Below the pieces are notes generated by a model that saw only the letters and a list, made by a program, of their open reading frames with translations, ran no database searches and had not been told where the DNA came from. A program made the position numbers and the translations under genes. From Anaerolineales bacterium (GTDB lineage Bacteria > Chloroflexota > Anaerolineae > Anaerolineales > Villigracilaceae), in the NCBI GenBank assembly GCA_014379595.1, contig JACMLM010000003.1, forward strand, positions 20,327 through 84,326: a stretch of DNA of 64,000 bases, written 5' to 3'. The first letter of the stretch is position 1, and every line of letters begins with the position of its first letter. Of the stretch, positions 7,065 through 14,476 are shown in pieces.

Positions 7065-9053
7065 ATGGCTGTAAAAAAGGTCAAAGGCAAAACCACCACA
7101 GGAAAGGTTGTGAGCCGCAAGTCTGCTCCCGCAAAAAAGAAAGCAACAAAACCCATTGTAAAAAATAAAAAATTGATGGGGGATGTATATTATCCATCCA
7201 AAAAAGTATTGGAAGAAGCACGCCTAAAAGATTGGGACAAGCTCGCCAAATCTGCTGGCAAGGATCTAAAAGGCTTTTGGGAAGCCGAAGCCAAAGAATT
7301 GGAATGGTTCAGCAAATGGAAAAAGGTGTTGGACGATTCAAAGAAACCATTTTTCAAATGGTTTACTGGGGCGAAAGTCAATATTGTACATAATGCCATA
7401 GACAGACATTTAAAAACCGCCCGCAAAAACAAACTGGCATTAATTTGGGAAAGCGAAGATGGCAAGGATCATCGTACGTATTCCTATCACGCCATGAATC
7501 GTGAAGTATCTCGCATGGCGAACATCATCAAAAGCATGGGCATCAAGAAAGGCGAACGTGTCACCATTTACATGGGACGTGTGCCTGAGATCGTTTTTGC
7601 CATGCTGGCCTGCGCCAAGATCGGCGCGATTCATTCGGTGGTATTCGGCGGCTTTTCAGTTGATTCTCTTGCAGGCCGCATTGAAGACAGCAAATCTAAA
7701 TTGGTCATCACTTGTGATGGTTCCTATCAGAATGGAAAAATCGTCCAACTGAAATCAATTGTGGATGATTCGTTGAAACGCTGCCCTGATGTTGAAAACG
7801 TCATCGTGGTGAAACGAGTCAACAACGAGGTCACGATGGAGGCGGGTCGTGATCGCTGGTATCACGAATTGGTGGAACAACCCATTGCTGAAGGCAAATG
7901 CGAAACCGAACAAATGGATTCAGAAGATCCGCTATTTATTCTTTATACCAGTGGTTCCACTGGCAAGCCCAAAGCAATTTTGCATACACATGGCGGATAT
8001 ATGGTGGGCACATATGCCACACTGAAATACTGCTTCGATGTTAATGATGAAGATCGTTGGTGGTGCACAGCAGACCCAGGCTGGATCACAGGTCATTCGT
8101 ATCTTGTATACGGCCCAATGCTCAACGGAGTGACTTCATTCATGTTTGAAGGCGGACCCGCCTTCCCCGAACCAAATCGTTGGTGGCAATGTATTGAAAA
8201 ATATGGGATCACGATTTTCTACACTGCCCCCACTGCCATTCGTGGACTCATGCGCTTTGGCGATTCCTGGCCCAACAAACACGATCTCTCTTCCCTGCGC
8301 CTGCTCGGTACTGTCGGAGAGCCGATCAACCCTGAAGCATGGAAGTGGTACTACAAAGTTATTGGCAACAGCAAACTCCCCATCATTGATACATGGTGGC
8401 AAACAGAGACAGGTGCGTTCATGATCGCGCCGACACCTGTTGTACCTCTCAAGCCTGGTTCTGGCACAAAGACATTCTTTGGACAGGAAGCAGAGATTGT
8501 AGATGAAGCTGGCAAGCCTGTTGCAGATGATACAGAAGGCTATCTCGTTTTGAAGAATCCATGGCCATCGATGTTACGTACTATTTATGGTGATGATGAA
8601 CGTTATGTAAATCAATACTGGGGCAAATACCCAGGGAAATACACTACAGGTGATTCTGCCAAACGAGACAAGGATGGATATTACTGGATCATCGGCCGTG
8701 TAGATGACGTGATTAAGGTCTCTGGTCATCGTTTGGGAACTGCGGAAGTTGAGTCTGCGTTGGTCAGTCACCCAGCAGTTGCAGAAGCCGCTGCCATTGG
8801 GCTTCCACATGAAGTAAAGGGACAAGGCATTTACTGCTTCGTTATGCTCCGTGCAGGTAAAACTTCATCTGAGGAACTTGCCGAAGAATTACGTCAACAT
8901 GTTGCAAAACATATTGGACCGATTGCCCGCCCAGAGGAAGTTAAGTTCGTGGATAAACTTCCGAAGACGCGTTCAGGCAAGATCATGCGCCGTGTATTGA
9001 AAGCTCGAGCACAGGGATTGCCTGAAGGCGATATTTCAACATTGGAAGAATAA
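7065..9053 (+). CDS. acs: Acetyl-CoA synthetase with basic N-terminal tail
   Basis: Activates acetate to acetyl-CoA with ATP through acetyl-AMP. The 662-aa protein shows the AMP-forming signatures: YTSGSTGKPK (about residue 291 on), WWQTETG (about 445), GRVDDVIKVSGHR (about 544) and the C-terminal PKTRSGKIMRR, whose Lys is the catalytic, acetylation-regulated residue of the family. The first 36 or so residues are unusual: a Lys/Thr/Ala/Pro-rich stretch before the normal start of homology near YYPSKKVLEEARL. A Shine-Dalgarno (AAGGAGAG) supports the start at 7065. A bidirectional terminator follows. Confidence 0.95.
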   Translation: MAVKKVKGKTTTGKVVSRKSAPAKKKATKPIVKNKKLMGDVYYPSKKVLEEARLKDWDKLAKSAGKDLKGFWEAEAKELEWFSKWKKVLDDSKKPFFKWFTGAKVNIVHNAIDRHLKTARKNKLALIWESEDGKDHRTYSYHAMNREVSRMANIIKSMGIKKGERVTIYMGRVPEIVFAMLACAKIGAIHSVVFGGFSVDSLAGRIEDSKSKLVITCDGSYQNGKIVQLKSIVDDSLKRCPDVENVIVVKRVNNEVTMEAGRDRWYHELVEQPIAEGKCETEQMDSEDPLFILYTSGSTGKPKAILHTHGGYMVGTYATLKYCFDVNDEDRWWCTADPGWITGHSYLVYGPMLNGVTSFMFEGGPAFPEPNRWWQCIEKYGITIFYTAPTAIRGLMRFGDSWPNKHDLSSLRLLGTVGEPINPEAWKWYYKVIGNSKLPIIDTWWQTETGAFMIAPTPVVPLKPGSGTKTFFGQEAEIVDEAGKPVADDTEGYLVLKNPWPSMLRTIYGDDERYVNQYWGKYPGKYTTGDSAKRDKDGYYWIIGRVDDVIKVSGHRLGTAEVESALVSHPAVAEAAAIGLPHEVKGQGIYCFVMLRAGKTSSEELAEELRQHVAKHIGPIARPEEVKFVDKLPKTRSGKIMRRVLKARAQGLPEGDISTLEE

Positions 9054-9091
9054 AGGAAGTAGTGGATAGAGAGTAGAGATTAGAGAACAGT

Positions 9092-9135
9092 ATAAAAGAA
9101 CTCCGAGATAATAAAATATCTCGGAGTTCTTTTAT
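9092..9135. terminator. Bidirectional terminator between acs and M23 gene
   Basis: A perfect 19-bp inverted repeat with a 6-nt loop; the core is GAACTCCGAGATA paired with TATCTCGGAGTTC. Outer A- and T-tracts give U-runs in both directions, fitting the convergent genes on either side. Confidence 0.9.
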
Positions 9136-9147
9136 ATAAAGCGTAAA

Positions 9148-10101
9148 TTATTTAACTTTAAGAATTACCTGCGTAAGTTTACCTGACACGATCTCAACCC
9201 AGCGTTCACTAAATCCGTTTTCACCGCTGAACGCAATTCGATAGCGGCCAGGCTGCATGTTGCTTAAGACCATATCTTCTTGATTATTTTCAAACTCATC
9301 TGAATAGGTAATGGCATGGATCGTTTTTTGCGGCGACTTTGCTCCCACAGGATAATATTCAAGGACTATTTTCTGTGGGACTTTACGAGTCAAACCTTCA
9401 TCAATGGTAATGGACAATGCTCCGTATAAATTGCCATTTTCGTCATCGTCTAATACCAACCAAAGCTCAGGGTTTTCTGTGGAAAAATAATCCTCGCCGT
9501 TTGTACCTCTGCGCACTTCCAAATGTAAATGCGGACCAATTGCCACGCCCGTGCGCCCAACTTCGCCAATGACTTCACCCGCAAGAACTTCCCTGCCAGT
9601 TCCAACTAATACTTTAGAAAGATGGGCATAGAGTGTATAGATGTCATTCGCATGACGAATCACAATAAAGTTTCCGTAGAAATTATCTCTCCATGGGCTG
9701 TGGATTCGTTCTTTTTCGGAGCCTGCAAATACGATCGTTCCATCTGCCACAGCCAAAACGGGATCACCATTGGCAGCGTTAAAGTCAGTGCCATGATGGG
9801 GATCGCGATTGCCATTATCTGTTGACCCATATCGATAGGTTGGTGGCATTAGATCAACCAAAGACCCATTCAAGGGGCTTTGGAAAATAAAGTTTCCATC
9901 CACAATGCAAAAATCCGATGTGGTCGAGTCACATGGAACAGGTGTTGAGGTTAAGGTTGGCGATGGTGGAATGGATGTGGAGGTTTGAGTTATTGCGGAG
10001 GTAGCTAAAGTCGAAATAGCCTCAGGGGTGACCGCTTGAGTTACTGCGTTATTGCAAGATACAAGTAGTAAAGCAAAAAAAAGAGAAAGTATATATTTCA
10101 T
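9148..10101 (-). CDS. M23 peptidase-domain lipoprotein
   Basis: A 317-aa exported lipoprotein. The start is set at 10101 because it gives a lipoprotein signal peptide (MKYILSLFFALLLVSC, lipobox LLVSC), followed by a Thr/Ser/Pro-rich linker. The M23 (LytM-type) domain spans about residues 80-215, with HHGTDF supplying the first His-x3-Asp zinc ligands and HLHLEV the His-x-His motif, so it should be a functional zinc endopeptidase on peptidoglycan. The C-terminal 95 residues form a separate beta-rich domain. No clear Shine-Dalgarno; the upstream side is a REP-like palindrome. Confidence 0.85.
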   Translation of the reverse strand: MKYILSLFFALLLVSCNNAVTQAVTPEAISTLATSAITQTSTSIPPSPTLTSTPVPCDSTTSDFCIVDGNFIFQSPLNGSLVDLMPPTYRYGSTDNGNRDPHHGTDFNAANGDPVLAVADGTIVFAGSEKERIHSPWRDNFYGNFIVIRHANDIYTLYAHLSKVLVGTGREVLAGEVIGEVGRTGVAIGPHLHLEVRRGTNGEDYFSTENPELWLVLDDDENGNLYGALSITIDEGLTRKVPQKIVLEYYPVGAKSPQKTIHAITYSDEFENNQEDMVLSNMQPGRYRIAFSGENGFSERWVEIVSGKLTQVILKVK

Positions 10102-10104
10102 TAA

Positions 10105-10163
10105 TTTGGACTCAGGGAGCTTGCTCTCGTTTCTTTCAACCAGCAAGCTGGTTGATTCCATAA
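10105..10163. repeat. REP-like palindrome, copy B (left flank of RAYT gene)
   Basis: The outer arms TTTGGACTCA and TGATTCCATAA enclose an imperfect hairpin GGGAGC-TT-GCTCTC and a perfect hairpin AACCAG-CAAG-CTGGTT. It ends about 20 nt before the transposase start, and its right end supplies a TTGATT that can act as a -35 box. Confidence 0.8.
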
Positions 10164-10179
10164 TCCCATAAGTTATACT
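10152..10179 (+). promoter_or_regulatory. Putative promoter of RAYT gene
   Basis: TTGATT (10152-10157), a 16-nt spacer and TATACT (10174-10179). The ATG follows 6 nt later, so the mRNA would be leaderless. The -35 box lies within the REP-like palindrome. Confidence 0.45.
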
Positions 10180-10185
10180 TGAAAA

Positions 10186-10728
10186 ATGGATGACATTTAC
10201 AAAGTCTATCTGCACAGTCCACCGCATTATTTTATACCAAATGCAATGTACATGGTTACGGGGTCTATTTTACACAAACAAAATCTCTTAAATGAAAATA
10301 CACGAAAGGAGTTTTTCCTGCAAACTTTGTTTGAGCGGGCAAAAGATTTTAATTGGAATTTGCAGGCTTGGGCAGTTTTACACAACCATTATCACTTTAT
10401 TGGCGAATCTCCAGAGAATGCAGGAACGTTACCGAAGTTAATTCAACAAGTCCATTCCATTACTGCCATTCAAATTAATAAATGGGACAAGGCTTCGGGC
10501 AGACAAGTTTGGCATAACTATTGGGACACTTGTTTGACATACGAAAAGTCATATCTTGCGAGATTACATTATGTTCACATGAATCCGATTAAGCATGGAT
10601 TGGCTGAAGACGCCATAAATTATCCTTATTGTAGTTATCGCTGGTTTGTAGAAAAAGGCGATGATATTTTGAAAGAGCAGGTTTTCGCTCAGCCGATTAA
10701 CAAGATAAATGTGTTTGATGATTTTTAA
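10186..10728 (+). CDS. REP-associated tyrosine transposase (RAYT, Y1/HUH family)
   Basis: A 180-aa single-domain Y1 transposase. Seen: WAVLHNHYHFIG (about residues 63-74), carrying the HUH metal-binding pair, and YVHMNPIKHGLAEDAINYP (about 128-146), matching the RAYT C-terminal block with its Tyr. Proteins of this family cut single-stranded REP hairpins through a 5'-phosphotyrosine and are thought to spread REP sequences. Here the gene is bracketed by REP-like palindromes on both sides (10105-10163 and 10731-10814). No Shine-Dalgarno is visible; a promoter directly abuts the ATG. It appears intact. Confidence 0.85.
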   Translation: MDDIYKVYLHSPPHYFIPNAMYMVTGSILHKQNLLNENTRKEFFLQTLFERAKDFNWNLQAWAVLHNHYHFIGESPENAGTLPKLIQQVHSITAIQINKWDKASGRQVWHNYWDTCLTYEKSYLARLHYVHMNPIKHGLAEDAINYPYCSYRWFVEKGDDILKEQVFAQPINKINVFDDF

Positions 10729-10730
10729 GT

Positions 10731-10757
10731 GCCAACGGCAAGCCGTTGGATTCCATA
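10731..10757. repeat. REP-like half element, copy C (right flank of RAYT gene)
   Basis: A single perfect hairpin CAACGG-CAAG-CCGTTG followed by GATTCCATAA, equivalent to the right half of copy B. It starts 3 nt after the transposase stop. Confidence 0.75.
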
Positions 10758-10758
10758 A

Positions 10759-10814
10759 TTTGGAGTCAGGCGGCTTGCCGCCGTTATTACGGGAGCAAGC
10801 TCCCTGACTCCATA
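10759..10814. repeat. REP-like palindrome, copy D
   Basis: The outer arms TTTGGAGTCA and TGACTCCATAA enclose two perfect hairpins, GGCGGC-TT-GCCGCC and GGGAGC-AA-GCTCCC. The arms differ from the other copies but remain fully complementary. It ends next to the ftcD stop codon. Confidence 0.85.
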
Positions 10815-10815
10815 A

Positions 10816-12378
10816 CTAAATCCCGCCGCGCTCTTTCATGATTTTGCGGATTTCTTTTTCGAGTTTATCGGCTTTCTTTTCTAAATCAGCGAGTTCTTTT
10901 AGATAATCATCACCAGCGGATTTATCTGGCAGAGAGTTGACATTAATGCGCACATTGTATGCGGCGGCAGTGAGCGAAGCACGCGACATGGCAAAGCCAG
11001 ACATGGCATCACTAATGGCATTCAGGTTGCCATGCTCGGCACACTTGATGGCTAACTCCATAATTTTGACGGAGTTCTTCACAGATTGCAACGGAATATG
11101 TGCAGCGTTCAAAGTTGTGATTTGAATCGCGGCAGTGCGTGCTGTTTGTTGTTCTTCTGTTTCTTTTGGTAATTTGAATGCACCGATCACTGCTTCAAAT
11201 GAAGCAGCATCATCATCCACGGCTTGGGTCATATCGGCGCGGAGTTTTTCGGAAAAGACACGTACGGCTTGCATCTCCGCTTCTACTTCGGCATATTTTT
11301 TTCGTCCGATTGTTAGACCAGAAACCATTGAAACCAAAGCCGCGCCCATTGCGCCAGCATATGCAGCGGCGGAGCCGCCCCCAGGAGCAGGCAAGGCGGA
11401 GGCTAATTCATTTAGAAAAGAAGCAGGCTTGGGCGGAGTCTGACCGTGGACGATGGACGATTGACCGTCTATGGTCTGCGGTCCACCGTCAAATAATCTT
11501 GACTCCAATATTTGTTCTTTATCAAATCCATCCAGTTGGGTGTACCAGACCGCCGCATCCACCAAAGATTCCTGCGGGATCAACCCAACAAGTTCACTGT
11601 GATGAATGGCAACGCCGTAACGCTGAGCTTCGCGTCGAATAGTTTCGACAACGCGCGCGATAGGCGTCTTATGAAAATTCGTCAGGTTCATCGAAACCTG
11701 CGCTCGTCCATCCACAAGAAATCCATTCGCTTTTACATAACGCAGTCCGCCCGATGAATGCCGAATAGCTTTTGAAATTTTCTTTGCGGTCTCAACATCG
11801 TCGGTGGTGAGAAAAACGTTGAAAGCGATCAGCGCTTCACGCGCACCAATGACAGTCGCTCCAGCAGCGCCAAGTTTTGCAGGACCAAAATCAGGCTTAC
11901 GATTTGGATCCGATTCGATCTCAAGTTTAAGTCCTTCGTATTGACCTTTGCGGATATTTTCAAGATTGGCACGCTCAGGACTAGTGGCCGCCGCTTCATA
12001 CAAATAGACGGGGAGGCTGAGCTCGTCACCCACACGTTGACCTACCCTTTGGGCAATCGCAACACATTCTTCCATGCTGACATTCGATAACGGCACGAAC
12101 GGCACAACATCTGTAGCGCCAATGCGCGGATGCTCACCCGTGTGCTGGTTGAGGTCAATCAGTTCGGCGGCGGTCTTGATGGCGCGGAATGCCGCTTCTT
12201 CCACAACAGCAGGCATGCCTGCAAAAGTCAGCACCGTACGGTTGTGGTCGAGGTCGGACGAACGATCCAGCAGACGCACGCCTTCGACAGAGTTGACGGA
12301 AGCGACGATTTGGTCAACGACCTCAGGTCGCCTTGCTTCGGAAAAGTTGGGGATACATTCGATGAGTTTGGTTGTCAT
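10816..12378 (-). CDS. ftcD: Fused glutamate formiminotransferase / formimino-THF cyclodeaminase
   Basis: Bifunctional histidine-degradation and folate enzyme: it moves the formimino group from formiminoglutamate to tetrahydrofolate, then cyclises and deaminates it to 5,10-methenyl-THF. Of 520 residues, about 1-305 are the transferase (IECIPNFSEARR at the N-terminus) and about 328-520 the helical cyclodeaminase (PAPGGGSAAAYAGAMGAALV). The linker (about 308-330) is encoded by degenerate GACCGT/GTCCAT-type tandem words (11440-11491), suggesting an expanded repeat tolerated between domains. No other hut gene is nearby. A relic of a second ftcD start lies at 13042-13092. Confidence 0.92.
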   Translation of the reverse strand: MTTKLIECIPNFSEARRPEVVDQIVASVNSVEGVRLLDRSSDLDHNRTVLTFAGMPAVVEEAAFRAIKTAAELIDLNQHTGEHPRIGATDVVPFVPLSNVSMEECVAIAQRVGQRVGDELSLPVYLYEAAATSPERANLENIRKGQYEGLKLEIESDPNRKPDFGPAKLGAAGATVIGAREALIAFNVFLTTDDVETAKKISKAIRHSSGGLRYVKANGFLVDGRAQVSMNLTNFHKTPIARVVETIRREAQRYGVAIHHSELVGLIPQESLVDAAVWYTQLDGFDKEQILESRLFDGGPQTIDGQSSIVHGQTPPKPASFLNELASALPAPGGGSAAAYAGAMGAALVSMVSGLTIGRKKYAEVEAEMQAVRVFSEKLRADMTQAVDDDAASFEAVIGAFKLPKETEEQQTARTAAIQITTLNAAHIPLQSVKNSVKIMELAIKCAEHGNLNAISDAMSGFAMSRASLTAAAYNVRINVNSLPDKSAGDDYLKELADLEKKADKLEKEIRKIMKERGGI

Positions 12379-12401
12379 TTGGTTGGCTAGTTTCCTAGTT
12401 G

Positions 12402-12432
12402 GGTAATTAGGGATTGGTAATTAGGTAATTAT
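12402..12432. repeat. Short direct repeats before the higB-like gene
   Basis: GGTAATTAGG occurs at 12402-12411 and 12416-12425, and GGTAATTAT follows. A TATAAT at 12462-12467 lies 14 nt before the toxin ATG. The repeats could be an operator for the toxin-antitoxin pair, but the antitoxin here lacks a recognisable DNA-binding domain. Confidence 0.35.
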
Positions 12433-12481
12433 AAATGATGAAAAGGCTAATAAAAAGAGAGTATAATTTGGGAAGTTAATT

Positions 12482-12769
12482 ATGCGAATCATCACACGAA
12501 AACGCCTTAACCAATTTGCAGAGAAATATCCAGATACAAAATCAGCTTTGCAAAATTGGTACAAACAGGCAAAGACAAAAGAAATAAAATCTTTTGCAGA
12601 GTTACGAAAAGTTTTCGGAAGTGCAGATCAAGTTGGCAAATTAACAGTATTCAACATTGGCGGAAATAAAGTTCGCCTAATCGCTGCCATTCATTACAAT
12701 AGACAAATCATTTATATACGCGCTGTGTTAACGCATAAAGAGTATGATGAAGGAAAATGGAAGGAGTAA
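12482..12769 (+). CDS. HigB-type toxin (mRNA interferase)
   Basis: A 95-aa RelE-fold toxin of the HigB_toxin family. Family members cut mRNA at the ribosome. Seen: the N-terminal MRIITRKRLNQFAEKYPDTK and AELRKVFGSADQVG (about residues 41-54), then NIGGNKVRLIAAIHY (about 59-73), and the C-terminal IRAVLTHKEYDEGKW, which contains the conserved basic/His region. Full length for the family. The antitoxin gene follows after 3 nt. It lies in an AT-rich stretch between ftcD and an ftcD relic. Confidence 0.85.
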   Translation: MRIITRKRLNQFAEKYPDTKSALQNWYKQAKTKEIKSFAELRKVFGSADQVGKLTVFNIGGNKVRLIAAIHYNRQIIYIRAVLTHKEYDEGKWKE

Positions 12770-12772
12770 GCC

Positions 12773-13003
12773 ATGTTAGACTTAAAACTTGAAAAAGCCT
12801 CTCCGCATTGGACAGAAATTTCAAAAATTCTTTATATTCCACATACAGAAAAAGAATATGAAGAAGCTGTTCGTTTATTAGATAATTTAATTGATACAGT
12901 TGGTGAAGAAGAAAATCATCCACTTGCTTCCTTAATGGAAGTATTAGGTGTGCTCATTGAAAAATATGAAGATGAGCATGTGCCAGAGATAACAAAAATC
13001 TGA
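12773..13003 (+). CDS. HigA-like antitoxin lacking the HTH domain
   Basis: A 76-aa partner of the HigB-like toxin. It matches the N-terminal, toxin-wrapping part of HigA antitoxins (YIPHTEKEYEEAVRLLDNLI, then HPLASLMEVLGVLIEKYEDE). In family members known to me this is followed by an XRE helix-turn-helix of about 50-60 residues. Here the frame stops directly after EDEHVPEITKI and runs into a terminator, so no DNA-binding domain is present. It could still neutralise the toxin but could hardly autorepress. Either a natural short form or a truncation. Confidence 0.75.
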   Translation: MLDLKLEKASPHWTEISKILYIPHTEKEYEEAVRLLDNLIDTVGEEENHPLASLMEVLGVLIEKYEDEHVPEITKI

Positions 13004-13008
13004 TTTCA

Positions 13009-13043
13009 AAAAGCCCCTGAAAAAATCAGGGGCTTTTATTTTT
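13009..13043 (+). terminator. Terminator of the toxin-antitoxin pair
   Basis: A perfect 12-bp stem AAAAGCCCCTGA / TCAGGGGCTTTT with a 5-A loop, followed by ATTTTT. It begins 5 nt after the antitoxin stop. Confidence 0.9.
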
Positions 13044-13092
13044 AATGTCGCGCTTCAGAAAAGTTGGGGATACATTCGATGAGTTGGGTCAT
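13042..13092 (-). pseudogene. Relic of a second ftcD 5' end
   Basis: Read on the minus strand, ATG at 13092 gives MTQLIECIPNFSEARH and then a stop, nearly identical to the N-terminus of the ftcD protein (MTTKLIECIPNFSEARR). The DNA match spans about 45 nt with few changes. The toxin-antitoxin pair lies exactly between the intact gene start and this relic, so the relic marks a duplication or the far edge of an insertion. Confidence 0.8.
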
Positions 13093-13177
13093 GGTAGTCT
13101 CTAACTTTTATTTTTAATGGTAAAGTAATAAAGAAAAGCAGATTACTATTATAAAGTATGAGTTAGAAATATTAACT

Positions 13178-14035
13178 ATGGAATATAAAAACCAACATTT
13201 TATACCCGAGTCTTATCTAAAAGCATGGTGTGATCCTACAACGTCTAATGAGGCTTTTGTTTGGACAGTATCAAAAAAAGATAAGAAAATCACAAAAAAG
13301 TCACCTAAATCATTATTCTCTGAAGACGATTTTTATACATATTATGATGCAAATAATAAACGTTATTTAGAATTAGAACACAAATTACAAGAAATAGAAG
13401 ATAGATTTATTGCTCTGCGTGATACAAAACTTAAACAACAAGTTCCATTAACATCTCAAGATAGACAAGCCATCGCTTTATTTGCTTCATCAATTTTTGC
13501 ACGCACAAAGCGATGGAAAGATGATGGGTTGCAGATTTGGCAAGACTATATTGAAATGGTTGAAAACTTGCCTTCCGAAGTCTCCTTAGCGATAAAAGCG
13601 TCAAAAGATTATAAAGATGTAGTTAACATTCATAAAAACCAGCCTATGCTTTTTCATTTATTTCAGTTCGTAAACTTAACTGCACCATATCTTTATACAA
13701 TGAATTGTGCTATCTATGAGACAAAAACAGACCCTGGATTGATTACATCTGATAATCCCTGTTTCTGGTTTGATCCAGCAATTTACAACTCCAAATTGCC
13801 ACTAAAGTTTTTTGGTATTGGATCACCCACGCTTAATGTTATTTTGCCTATTTCTCCAAAGCAATACATTTCCCTAGAGAAAAATGGAATTGATGGGTAT
13901 ATCAATTTGAATACCAGACCAAGCGAGGAAATTGATATTATAGATACGCTGAACAGTTTTACAGCCACAAATTGCGATAATTTAATTGTGGTAAATAGTA
14001 AAATATATAAAGAAAAGTGGTTTGAGTTAAAGTAA
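13178..14035 (+). CDS. DUF4238 protein
   Basis: A 285-aa protein with the DUF4238 opening MEYKNQHFIPESYLKAWCDP, a middle region with DRQAIALFASSIFARTKRW (about residues 89-107), and a C-terminal block SDNPCFWF (about 191-198) followed by LPISPKQYISLE (about 227-238). DUF4238 proteins are widespread, patchily distributed and of unknown biochemical function. Its strong AT bias compared with the flanking housekeeping genes, and its position between a toxin-antitoxin pair and gene relics, suggest acquisition by transfer. No helper gene is adjacent. Confidence 0.75.
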   Translation: MEYKNQHFIPESYLKAWCDPTTSNEAFVWTVSKKDKKITKKSPKSLFSEDDFYTYYDANNKRYLELEHKLQEIEDRFIALRDTKLKQQVPLTSQDRQAIALFASSIFARTKRWKDDGLQIWQDYIEMVENLPSEVSLAIKASKDYKDVVNIHKNQPMLFHLFQFVNLTAPYLYTMNCAIYETKTDPGLITSDNPCFWFDPAIYNSKLPLKFFGIGSPTLNVILPISPKQYISLEKNGIDGYINLNTRPSEEIDIIDTLNSFTATNCDNLIVVNSKIYKEKWFELK

Positions 14036-14064
14036 CAAAAAATTCTTACATAATCAACCTCACG

Positions 14065-14178
14065 ATGGAAAAATCCCGATTAGAAGCATTAAGTGATGAT
14101 GTCTTTGCACTAGTAGTCACTTTGTTAATTCTGGATATTCGTTTCCCTTTTAAATTGAAAACAGCTTATATCTCATAG
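14065..14178 (+). pseudogene. TMEM175-family channel, N-terminal relic
   Basis: A 37-codon frame (MEKSRLEALSDDVFALVVTL...) ends in TAG. It matches the first helix of TMEM175-type potassium channels, including the one encoded at 22523 (RLEAFSDGVMAIIITIMVLE). The conserved FSDG is altered to LSDD, and everything after the first helix is missing. Confidence 0.75.
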
Positions 14179-14193
14179 TCCAAGGAGGAAATC

Positions 14194-14271
14194 ATGGTCG
14201 TGAAATACAATATAGTCGAGCGACCCCACCCATCCAATCCACAGGCACCGAAGAAGTTCTCCATTCAATGA
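14194..14271 (+). pseudogene. HU-like (HU-HIG type) protein, N-terminal relic
   Basis: After a strong AAGGAGG Shine-Dalgarno, 25 codons encode MVVKYNIVERPHPSNPQAPK and five more residues before TGA. This resembles the start of HU-HIG-type DNA-binding proteins (family pattern: VKYxVVERGNPxxPxxPKKFY). The rest of the domain is absent. The match is short, so the identification is tentative. Confidence 0.5.
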
Positions 14272-14373
14272 AATCAGCATAATAATATAACCGATTGATT
14301 GTCTTACTTTGAAGAAGTCGAGAATACTAGCCTTCTTATAGAAAAGACTCTTCCCCTCCCCCAAGTGGTGGAG
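14272..14373. other. Non-coding stretch with no recognised feature
   Basis: AT-rich sequence between the HU-like relic and the next terminator. I see no gene, RNA or repeat in it. Confidence 0.5.
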
Positions 14374-14416
14374 ACAAATACGCCCCAGTCGATGGATGTG
14401 ACTGGGGCGTATTTGT
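14374..14416 (+). terminator. Strong hairpin, likely terminator
   Basis: A perfect 17-bp stem (ACAAATACGCCCCAGTC and its complement) with a 9-nt loop, GC-rich inside and AT-rich outside, so it may work in both directions. It probably closes the degraded island before the small membrane protein at 14477. Confidence 0.75.
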
Positions 14417-14476
14417 TATATGATGAGTCTATAGTCCGCATATGTCTGGCTTATCAGGGTCAAGGAGAACACGAGC

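Noticed and set aside
10105..10814. Complete IS200/IS605 insertion sequence
   Set aside because: No TnpB and no IS200-type ends; the surrounding palindromes are spread elsewhere without the gene, which fits a RAYT/REP system better.
11178..11642. Long frame opposite ftcD
   Set aside because: Antisense shadow of a well-supported enzyme gene with no ribosome binding site or recognisable domain.
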